A stretch of DNA of 64,000 bases, taken from JAGQVA01 sp041391725 (GTDB taxonomy: Bacteria > Bacteroidota > Bacteroidia > J057). The notes under the pieces are model-generated. The model ran no database searches. It had not been told where the DNA came from and saw only the letters and a list, made by a program, of their open reading frames with translations. The stretch lies in NCBI GenBank assembly GCA_041391725.1, contig JAWKNL010000021.1, positions 1 through 64,000 on the forward strand, given 5' to 3'. Below are positions 18,585 through 25,714 of this stretch, piece by piece; positions within the stretch are counted from its first letter, which is position 1, and every line of letters begins with the position of its first letter. The position numbers and the translations under genes are program-made.

Positions 18585-19613
18585 ATGGAAGACGCAAAGC
18601 CGGCTATTCTCTATGTAGATGATGAATACCAGAATCTGGTATCTTTTAAAGCTTCTTTTCGCAGATATTACGATGTGCTTACTGCTCAGAGCGGTGAAGA
18701 AGCGCTTGAACTGCTTCGCTCCGAGCCTGTCGCACTTATCATCAGCGATCAGCGCATGCCCCAGATGACAGGGGTGGAGTTTCTGGAGAAAGTTTTGTTA
18801 TCATTCCCCGATCCCATCCGAATGGTGATGACCGGATACAGCGATATGGAAGCGATTGTTCAGGCAGTAAACAAAGGGAAAATATATTATTATATCACCA
18901 AACCCTGGAAACAACAGGAACTGAAACTCATCATTGACAACGGACTGGAAGCCTTCCGGCTCAAAACCGAAAATCGCGGACTTCAGGAAGAAAAAAGCGC
19001 ACTTCTGCTGAAGGCGGCCCGGCAGGAAAAAGAAAATATCCTTTCCCGGTTTGAAACGCTTCGCAATCAGGTGAATCCCCACTTTCTGTTCAACTGCCTC
19101 AACGCACTGAGTACGCTCGTACATGATGATCCCGACCTGGCCGAAACCTTTATTGCCCGGCTTACACGCGTGTATCGGTATGTGCTCGATTTCCGGGAGG
19201 AAAACCTGGTGCCACTCGAAGATGAACTCAATGTGCTGAAAAATTATTTTTTCCTGCAGCAAATCAGATTCGGCAACAACCTGCGCATGTATTCACAGGT
19301 GAGCGAGGCACTCTGGTCTTGCCTGGTTCCCCCGATGACCCTCCAGATGCTGGTCGAAAATTCAATTAAACACAATATTATCTCTGGCGAACAACCCCTT
19401 ACCATCGAACTATATACCGAGGAAGATCGTTTTTTTGTGGTAAAAAATAATTATCAGAAAAGAACCGGAAATGTGGAATCTACGGGTGTGGGGCTGGAAA
19501 ATCTGATCGCCAGATATGCATTTTTTACTTCAGAAAAACCTTCATTTGGGGTAGAAAATGGCTATTATTATGCCCGTGTACCTATCCTCCGTCCGGGAGA
19601 AGTGAAAGAATAG
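18585..19613 (+). CDS. Receiver domain fused to LytS-type histidine kinase
   Basis: The 342-residue protein starts with a receiver domain (acidic pocket VDDE, phospho-acceptor Asp55 in ISDQRMP, Lys in ITKPW near residue 106). A coiled coil follows, then a LytS/YpdA-type His_kinase domain with His166 in NQVNPHFLFNCLNAL and a degenerate HATPase part (MTLQMLVENSIKHN, GVGLENLIARY). A soluble receiver placed in front of such a kinase turns a phosphorylation input into a second phosphorylation step. It lies 13 bases after the propeller kinase and 33 bases before the cyclase gene, so it is probably the middle member of one operon. No membrane segment is present. Confidence 0.9.
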   Translation: MEDAKPAILYVDDEYQNLVSFKASFRRYYDVLTAQSGEEALELLRSEPVALIISDQRMPQMTGVEFLEKVLLSFPDPIRMVMTGYSDMEAIVQAVNKGKIYYYITKPWKQQELKLIIDNGLEAFRLKTENRGLQEEKSALLLKAARQEKENILSRFETLRNQVNPHFLFNCLNALSTLVHDDPDLAETFIARLTRVYRYVLDFREENLVPLEDELNVLKNYFFLQQIRFGNNLRMYSQVSEALWSCLVPPMTLQMLVENSIKHNIISGEQPLTIELYTEEDRFFVVKNNYQKRTGNVESTGVGLENLIARYAFFTSEKPSFGVENGYYYARVPILRPGEVKE

Positions 19614-19646
19614 GCAGTTGACCTGAGAAAATGTTAATATTACGGG

Positions 19647-20732
19647 ATGAATAAAAATTTCTCTATCCTTTACGTCGATGATGAACCGCAGAATCTCATC
19701 TCATTCCGGGCGACTTTCCGCCGGGAATATGCGATTTTTACGGCTTCCAGCGGGGAAGAAGGATTAGAGGTGCTGCGGCAGAATAAAATCCATCTGATTA
19801 TTACCGACGAACGTATGCCGGGGAATGACCGGCGTTCAGTTTCTGGAAAAACCATTCCCGAATACCCGGAATGTATCCGCATTGTTCTTACCGGCTTTAC
19901 CGATATGGAAGCCATTATCTCTGTGATCAACAACGGGAGAATCTTTCGTTATATCACTAAACCCTGGGACGAAAATGAACTCAGGATGACCATTGAAAAC
20001 GCACGGCAACTTCATGAGCTTCAGGATAAAAACAAACGCCTTTTTCATGAGCTCAAAGCAAAAGTGGAAGAGCAGGAGCGCACCCTCAAGCTGTTTATGA
20101 AGTACGTGCCCGAAACGATTGTGGAAAAGGCGCTGAGCAATACAACAGACTCGATATTTGAAGGCGAACTCAGAGAAATTGCGGTTCTGTTTTGCGACAT
20201 CAGGGGGTTTACCAACATGAGCGAAGAGCTTTCTCCCAAAGAAGTCGTGGCGTTTCTCAATGACTATTATGCCATCATGTCGGCAGTGATCAAGCGCTAC
20301 GAAGGCACGGTCAATCAGTTTGTGGGCGATGAGATTTTTGCGGCATTTGGCACCCCGGTGATTATTCCCAACTATGAGCAGCGTGCTGTATTGTGTGCCC
20401 TCGATATGATGGAAAAGTTGAAAGAACTCAATGCCCGCTATAAGGAAAAGATGGGAAGGGAAATTGAAATGGGAATTGGTATCAACAGCGGCGAAGTTGT
20501 AGCGGGAAATCTGGGCTCAGAAGACAAAATTTCATACTCCGTTACGGGGGATACCGTCAATACCGGCAAACGGATAGAAACGCTTACCAAAGAAGCCCCG
20601 AATACGATATTGATCAGCGACAGGATTTATCATAAGGTGGAGAATATGATCACCGCTTTTCCCTGGGAACCAATAGAGGTAAAGGGGAAGCGTGAAAAAA
20701 TCCAGGTTTATCAGGTTACAGGAAGAAGCTGA
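19647..20732 (+). CDS. Receiver domain fused to class III nucleotidyl cyclase
   Basis: The 361-residue protein joins a receiver (VDDE, Asp54 in ITDERMP, YITKPWDEN) through a coiled coil to a class III adenylate/guanylate cyclase catalytic domain. The two metal-binding Asp lie in LFCDIRGFT and FVGDEIFAAFG, and the transition-state region is SVTGDTVNTGKRIE. The base-recognition Lys often found just before FxGD is Gln here (NQFVGDE), so ATP or GTP preference is uncertain. In the receiver, residues 60-68 read NDRRSVSGK where the neighbour and the family have MTGVxFLEK. This is caused by two compensating one-base changes at 19820-19823 and 19847-19851 and is likely a sequence error or a damaged loop. 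Confidence 0.9.
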   Translation: MNKNFSILYVDDEPQNLISFRATFRREYAIFTASSGEEGLEVLRQNKIHLIITDERMPGNDRRSVSGKTIPEYPECIRIVLTGFTDMEAIISVINNGRIFRYITKPWDENELRMTIENARQLHELQDKNKRLFHELKAKVEEQERTLKLFMKYVPETIVEKALSNTTDSIFEGELREIAVLFCDIRGFTNMSEELSPKEVVAFLNDYYAIMSAVIKRYEGTVNQFVGDEIFAAFGTPVIIPNYEQRAVLCALDMMEKLKELNARYKEKMGREIEMGIGINSGEVVAGNLGSEDKISYSVTGDTVNTGKRIETLTKEAPNTILISDRIYHKVENMITAFPWEPIEVKGKREKIQVYQVTGRS

Positions 20733-21066
20733 ACCCCTCCCACGTTGGAAAATGAAGGGAAAATTCCAAATCATTACAAAAAAATGAATTAATTCCACGG
20801 AAATCTTGATTTCTTACGTGCAACTCTGCCTAAAAAATTGTCTATAGTACAGAAGAATATTTATAGAATTTGTACATATTTGGTTTCAGACTATAAAGGA
20901 CGATACAAAAAATGTGCATTTTTTACTGAAATATTACATAAGGAATAGTTGATATGCTTTTAGTCGTAACTTAGTACCCATAATAGGGGATTAGCGGAAG
21001 ATGAAAAGCTCTTGTTATTTATTACTTGCACTTTAATTCAGGAATTCTACAGGTAATCAGAAAGTC
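20733..21066. other. 334-base intergenic region
   Basis: This AT-rich region separates the cyclase gene from a T9SS protein gene. I see no reading frame, strong hairpin or repeat. It contains TATAGAATTTG near 20862 and ACATATTTG near 20876, both close to the Bacteroidota -7 box but not exact, so it probably holds the promoter of the downstream gene. Confidence 0.5.
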
Positions 21067-21714
21067 ATGAAACATCTGTATCTGGTTATAGCGCTCTTTC
21101 TATGTCTTTCTATAATGAAAGGCATCGCGGGAGGGGAACCGCAAAAATTTGGAAAATACATACCGGTAGCAGAAGGTTTTACCTATCTGAACGCCTCCGC
21201 TGACGGAGATGAAATCCGTATCGAGTGGGGGCTTGTCAACGACGAAGACCCCGACTACTTTATGGTTGAACGTCAGGTGGGCATCCTTGGCTTCGAGACC
21301 ATTGGCGGTCTCAACTACCACAGCGAGCGCCCCTCGCGTATGTTTGCCTTCTACGATATGGCAGCCAGAAAAAATACAACCCTAACCTACCGGATCAAAA
21401 TGGTAAGGGAAGACGGAAGTGTCGTTTACTCCGAGACCTTTACGCTGTTTGTTCCCGAAAACCGCGACTACTATACCTACCCGGCTGTTGTTTCAGATAT
21501 TATTAATCTGGAGTACGCCCTCCCGTTTCTTACCCGATACGAAATCCGTCTCTACAATTTTAACGGAACCCTTATGTTCCACCAAAATGGCCGCCCGGCC
21601 AATGATCTCCAAATCAGAGACCAGATCCATGTAAACCATTTACCCGCCGGACTGTATTTTCTCCAGGTGATTGTAGATGGAGAAACACACACCCGACGGG
21701 TAATCAAAAACTAA
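21067..21714 (+). CDS. Small secreted protein with T9SS-type tail
   Basis: The 215-residue product has a signal peptide ending near GIAGG, a fibronectin-III/Ig-like stretch (IRIEWGLVNDEDPDYFMVER to YRIKMVREDGSVVYSETF), and a C-terminal beta-sandwich with the sorting-domain ending LPAGLYFLQVIVDGE and a basic last strand TRRVIKN. That ending is the type A T9SS signal, so it should be secreted and either released or attached to the cell surface. There is no enzymatic domain. The FnIII segment resembles that just before the tail in the 41986-43923 protein. A terminator follows, so it is monocistronic. Confidence 0.8.
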   Translation: MKHLYLVIALFLCLSIMKGIAGGEPQKFGKYIPVAEGFTYLNASADGDEIRIEWGLVNDEDPDYFMVERQVGILGFETIGGLNYHSERPSRMFAFYDMAARKNTTLTYRIKMVREDGSVVYSETFTLFVPENRDYYTYPAVVSDIINLEYALPFLTRYEIRLYNFNGTLMFHQNGRPANDLQIRDQIHVNHLPAGLYFLQVIVDGETHTRRVIKN

Positions 21715-21758
21715 CACAACCCACTATTTACGGCAACTCTTTATCTACATACTAATGC

Positions 21759-21793
21759 AACCCCCTGGAGGATCTCTTTTTCCGGGGGTTTTC
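21759..21793 (+). terminator. Rho-independent terminator
   Basis: AACCCCCTGG and CCGGGGGTT arms form a GC-rich stem followed by TTTCTT, 45 bases after the small T9SS protein gene. The mirror also allows use by the convergent gene at 21802-23154. Confidence 0.75.
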
Positions 21794-21801
21794 TTACTTT
21801 T

Positions 21802-23154
21802 CTATTTTACAACTTTCTCCTGTAAAACCCGACCTGCCTGGTCTGTCAGCCGTACATAAAACAAGGCATCAGGCCCGTCTTTGTGCTCAAACCGGTAGGC
21901 ATATCTTTTATTGCCCGGGTTGAGTTTGTGTATGTCAAAAAGAAGCCTTTTTACCCTTCCTTCACTATCATAGATGGCGATTCTCACATTCTCCAGTTCT
22001 GTTTCCTGACGAAATGAAAATGTGCCTGTAACTACACGGGTAGGATAAATAACCGGAGCCGGCACGTCCCAGCCGACTTTCTGTTCTGCCAGCGTTTCTC
22101 CGTCCATTTTAACCTTTATCGAATACTGATGCCCTTCGGGGAGATGTTTACCTGCGATATAGGTGCCCCGGTTGAAGCCCTCCCTGATGGTCCTTTTTTC
22201 CACGATATAAAAATACAACTGATCGTTTTCATCATAAATCCCCACACTGGCTTCTCCGGTTTTCTTTACCAAAAATGTCAATACCGCTTTTGCATGCAGT
22301 TGCTTGAGTTGTGAGATTTCATCACCGGAAAATACCTGCCGCTCCATAATGATTTCTTCTCCGTCTGTAAGCCTCAGATACAACTCCGCCGAATCGCCCA
22401 TCATATGATTTACTCCGATTCTGTACTGCATAAAACCAGGCTCAAAGTGTTTTCCTTCAAAATATTGCCTTACCACGTTGCCCTCCTTGTCGTAAATGGC
22501 CAGTTTTGCCTGGTTGATATGCCGGGGGATCAACCCCTCAATGCTGGTATTAATAGATGTGATCTGGTGTTCTCTCGGACGAAGATCAAACTGCCCCACC
22601 GGAATGCCCCATGCTTCACTCACGACTTCGGCCACGTCTCTGACCATCGCTGTATCCCTGCCATAAATGTTGGAGATAGGATCGCGATTGGCGACCGCCC
22701 ATACCGCAGACTGCGCTGTGCTGTTTTGGTAGTTGCCATTGGCAATTTTCTGCGCAAGTTGCAACAAATGCCCTTCCGCCATATCGCCCATTGTAAACAA
22801 TTCGCCTTCTGAAGGAGACATATTGTAAGACTGGGTACACATGGTAAACAAATCTGCATTTTCTACCCCCTGAGGCGGAAGCGATACGATTACCTCGCCC
22901 GTGATAATCAAATCCTGAACCGATGAGTCTTCGCTGATAAACATCTGACCTGCCGGAACCTCAATGGACAAAGCCTCATTGGTGTCGTTTTTCAAGGCAA
23001 TTTTTATACACTTGCCCTGATAACCACCATTACCTTTGAGTTTGATCCTCACCCGTTTCTGGCTTAACGCCTCCTTCAGGGTAAGTCGCTGCTGCGCTAC
23101 AGATTGCAAAGAAAAGGAAACCAGTAAGATTGCTACTGCCAGTAACTGCTTCAT
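21802..23154 (-). CDS. Secreted protein with three Ig-like repeats
   Basis: I do not recognise the family of the N-terminal part. The 450-residue product has a signal peptide (ending SVAQ), then residues 21-190 with beta strands, two Cys (49 and 106) that could pair, and a helical AQSAVWAVANRDPISNIYG segment. The rest is three copies of one Ig-like unit, residues about 216-272, 302-360 and 389-450. Each starts with a strand like LAIYDKEG, VGIYDEND or IAIYDSEG and ends with YLRLTDGEE, a diverged middle equivalent, or YVRLTDQAG. The units look like the FlgD-Ig/T9SS-tail fold, so the last could be a sorting domain or all three could be structural. It is followed on the same strand by nothing before the terminator. 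Confidence 0.75.
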   Translation of the reverse strand: MKQLLAVAILLVSFSLQSVAQQRLTLKEALSQKRVRIKLKGNGGYQGKCIKIALKNDTNEALSIEVPAGQMFISEDSSVQDLIITGEVIVSLPPQGVENADLFTMCTQSYNMSPSEGELFTMGDMAEGHLLQLAQKIANGNYQNSTAQSAVWAVANRDPISNIYGRDTAMVRDVAEVVSEAWGIPVGQFDLRPREHQITSINTSIEGLIPRHINQAKLAIYDKEGNVVRQYFEGKHFEPGFMQYRIGVNHMMGDSAELYLRLTDGEEIIMERQVFSGDEISQLKQLHAKAVLTFLVKKTGEASVGIYDENDQLYFYIVEKRTIREGFNRGTYIAGKHLPEGHQYSIKVKMDGETLAEQKVGWDVPAPVIYPTRVVTGTFSFRQETELENVRIAIYDSEGRVKRLLFDIHKLNPGNKRYAYRFEHKDGPDALFYVRLTDQAGRVLQEKVVK

Positions 23155-23244
23155 GACACGATGATTTTTTGTTTTTTTTTCATAATGGACTTTCCGGAAA
23201 AAGGATACAATAATTCCTCAAAGAACCGTGTCCCTAACCTCCAC

Positions 23245-24333
23245 TCAAAGTGTCTCCAGAAAATCCATCACCGCCCATCCGATTCCTTCTGCACTTCCAG
23301 CTCCGGGGGTTCCGCAAAGGACTACCACTCCCCGTTTTTTTTCGTAATCAAATGCTACAAATGCCGCCTGTGCAGCTTCTCCGGACTGATAATACACCGT
23401 ATTATCTGCCTTTTGTTTGATTTCCCAGCCCATACCCAGGCTGATTCCTGCGCCAAGATCAAAACGGGAAACCCTGGTCAGCTCAAATGCATCTGAAAGT
23501 GGCGAAAGCGGATCCATTTCTTCAGCCAATAACCGGAGCAAATCGGCGACAGAACTGTTGAGCGAGGCGGCTCCCCGGTATTCTCCCCACTGATAATGGG
23601 TGAGCGGTTTCTGCGTAGAAGACCAGGCCTCGGAGAGGCGGTCAAACTGTATCGAATTCATCTGATCCAGCGGTTTGGTATCGCGCATTCCGAGGGGAGA
23701 GGTTATCCGCTCTGCCAGAAAATCCGGCCAGGAACTGCCTGTAACAGCGGTCAATACATATCCCAGCACCCCCATTCCCGACCGGGAATAATTGTACCGC
23801 GTACCCGGAGGGTAGGGAAGGGGATAGGTCTGGAGGAAAGTCTGAAAATCTGTCTGCGCAAAATCCTTATAAACCAGCGCTTTTTCGAGCGAAGTAAGCG
23901 ACTGATACTCCGGTTCAATCTCAAAAGGCAGTCCTGCCGTGTGTGTCAGTAGTTGCCCGATTTGGGGTTTTTCTCCGTTGTAGTCAGGTACCGCAAACGG
24001 AATATGGCGGTCAAGGCTGTCTGAAAGCCGTATTTTTCCCTCCAGAATCAGATCTGCAATGAGCGTAGCTGTAAAAACCTGGGTGAGATCGCCGATGGCA
24101 TACAAGGTAGAATCATTGGGGGGAATGGATTTTTCGATAAAAGCTGAGCCAAAGTGAAATGTCTGCGTTTTTTTTTCATCCACTATCCCCACCGATACCG
24201 ATGACACCCCGCCAAATAGTAGATAAGGATTGACGGCCTCAGCAACCGCTGACTCCGTGTTTTCCGGAACGACAGCAGCCGGTCTGCACGACCAGCAAAA
24301 AATAAAAAAAGCAGCAAAACGCCATGTTTTCAT
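23245..24333 (-). CDS. Beta-lactamase-fold protein lacking catalytic motifs
   Basis: The 362-residue protein has the fold of class C beta-lactamase-related serine hydrolases: VSVGIVDEKKTQTFHFGSA, LIADLILEGKIRLSDSL, IGQLLTHTAGLP, LAERITSPLGM and RGVVVLCGTPG are all family landmarks. The catalytic SxxK is GDLTQ here (Asp82 for Ser, Gln85 for Lys), YxN is YSR at 182-184, and the KTG/HxG equivalent reads QSG. All three catalytic motifs are thus altered, and the reading frame is clean through them. It is probably a non-enzymatic binding protein. The N-terminus (FIFCWSC) looks like a lipoprotein signal. It starts 10 bases after the upstream barrel gene on the same strand, so the two form an operon. 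Confidence 0.85.
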   Translation of the reverse strand: MKTWRFAAFFIFCWSCRPAAVVPENTESAVAEAVNPYLLFGGVSSVSVGIVDEKKTQTFHFGSAFIEKSIPPNDSTLYAIGDLTQVFTATLIADLILEGKIRLSDSLDRHIPFAVPDYNGEKPQIGQLLTHTAGLPFEIEPEYQSLTSLEKALVYKDFAQTDFQTFLQTYPLPYPPGTRYNYSRSGMGVLGYVLTAVTGSSWPDFLAERITSPLGMRDTKPLDQMNSIQFDRLSEAWSSTQKPLTHYQWGEYRGAASLNSSVADLLRLLAEEMDPLSPLSDAFELTRVSRFDLGAGISLGMGWEIKQKADNTVYYQSGEAAQAAFVAFDYEKKRGVVVLCGTPGAGSAEGIGWAVMDFLETL

Positions 24334-24343
24334 AAGTTTCGGA

Positions 24344-24970
24344 TTATTCTTGTTTCTTTTTTACGGGCAAATAATTGGCAACAGCCAGAAACACGCTGCC
24401 CATTCCAAATGAGGGGCCGGCACTGTTTCCCGTGTATTGGGGAAAACTACCGCCAATTGTGGATCGGGCGCCCACATAAATCGCCCATTCTTTTTGGTTT
24501 TTCATTTTGCTCCCGTAACCCGCTGCAACTATGCCTGAAAAATAGAAAGGCCGGGTATAACGGGTAATCTCAACATTGCCGCCGCCATAGCGGTGAGTAA
24601 CCCGTGCCAGATATTCGGTACGAATACCCGACCTGAGAAAGAAATTTCCCCGGAGATTTTTAACCGGTTTTTGCCACTGAATCAAAAGTGGTACTCCGGT
24701 AAAAATGAAACGATTGCCTGATTGATACAATTTCTGATGGACCATGGCTCCCGTAAGTCCAAAGTACAACCGCCAGCCGGAATTCAGGGCGTAAAACCCA
24801 CTCAATCCGCCGCCCAGCTCGTAGTTGTTCCCGCTGGTGAGGGAAATATCGGGGACTTCAAAAAAACGGAGATAATGACCCTGAACTTCCGCGCCAAGAT
24901 AAAGCGGTGGCTGACCGGATACTTTTCCCGTAGCTGCCACCACAAGAAAGAGAAAAAGAATATACTTCAT
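24344..24970 (-). CDS. Putative outer-membrane beta-barrel protein
   Basis: The 208-residue product has a signal peptide (ending KVSGQ) and alternating amphipathic strands with frequent aromatic and Gly residues (LYLGAEVQGHYLRFF, WRLYFGLTGAMVHQ, GNFFLRSGIRTEYL), as in small porin-like Bacteroidota outer-membrane barrels. It ends with a hydrophilic KKKQE instead of a terminal aromatic. No substrate can be suggested. It lies directly upstream of the beta-lactamase-fold gene with 10 bases between them, so the two envelope proteins are probably coexpressed. Confidence 0.65.
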   Translation of the reverse strand: MKYILFLFLVVAATGKVSGQPPLYLGAEVQGHYLRFFEVPDISLTSGNNYELGGGLSGFYALNSGWRLYFGLTGAMVHQKLYQSGNRFIFTGVPLLIQWQKPVKNLRGNFFLRSGIRTEYLARVTHRYGGGNVEITRYTRPFYFSGIVAAGYGSKMKNQKEWAIYVGARSTIGGSFPQYTGNSAGPSFGMGSVFLAVANYLPVKKKQE

Positions 24971-25053
24971 GTTCGGAGAATTTCTTATAAATTAAGCCGC
25001 AGAATAGGGATTGCATTCATCCAAATTCATCCAAAAGTTAAATATAAGTGATT

Positions 25054-25695
25054 ATGAAAAACTTCCTTGCCTCAGGAATTGCATGTGTGCTGGTGCTTAC
25101 TTCCTGTAATTCATCCTCTTCTACGCAAAAAGAACCCGCTGAAAATATCAGTGAGGGAGAATGGACTTCCATTTTCAATGGCACGGACCTTACCGGATGG
25201 AATATACACGGTACAGAAAAGTGGTATGTGGAAGAGGGGTTGCTGGTATGCGAAAGTGGGCCCGATCAGGCTTACGGATACCTGGCTACAGACAAAATTT
25301 ATAAAGATGCCGAGATCGAACTGGAATTTAAGCAGGAAGCCAATGGCAACAGCGGCGTGTTTTTCCGTTCCTCGCTGGAGGGAACCAAAATCAGCGGCTG
25401 GCAGGTAGAAGTTGCGCCTCCTGACCATGATACTGGAGGGATATATGAATCCTACGGAAGGGGATGGCTAATCCAGATTCCCGACGAAAAAGAGAATATC
25501 CTGAAAATGGGAGAGTGGAACCATATGCGCATCCGGGTGCAGGGCGACCATGTCACTACCTGGCTCAACGGACAGGAAATGGTGGATATCCACGACGAAA
25601 AAATTGGCCAGGCTGAAGGGGTAATTGCCCTGCAGATCCACGACGGAGGGGGGATAAAAGTGCGCTGGAGAAATTTAAAGGTAAAAGAACTGTAA
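25054..25695 (+). CDS. DUF1080 (3-keto-disaccharide hydrolase-like) lipoprotein
   Basis: The 213-residue protein is a lipoprotein (lipobox VLTSC) with one DUF1080 domain, a concanavalin-like beta-sandwich now annotated as 3-keto-disaccharide hydrolase. Landmarks are WTSIFNGTDLTGWNI at the start, ATDKIYKDAEIELEFK, NSGVFFRSS, WNHMRIRVQGDHVTTWLNG and LQIHDGGGIKVRWRNLKV at the end. It should act in the periplasm or at the outer membrane on oligosaccharides. A GTG at 25048 is an alternative start; the ATG at 25054 gives a normal signal. The S9 peptidase gene follows after 19 bases. Confidence 0.85.
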   Translation: MKNFLASGIACVLVLTSCNSSSSTQKEPAENISEGEWTSIFNGTDLTGWNIHGTEKWYVEEGLLVCESGPDQAYGYLATDKIYKDAEIELEFKQEANGNSGVFFRSSLEGTKISGWQVEVAPPDHDTGGIYESYGRGWLIQIPDEKENILKMGEWNHMRIRVQGDHVTTWLNGQEMVDIHDEKIGQAEGVIALQIHDGGGIKVRWRNLKVKEL

Positions 25696-25714
25696 GTATT
25701 AATTCACCCGTACC

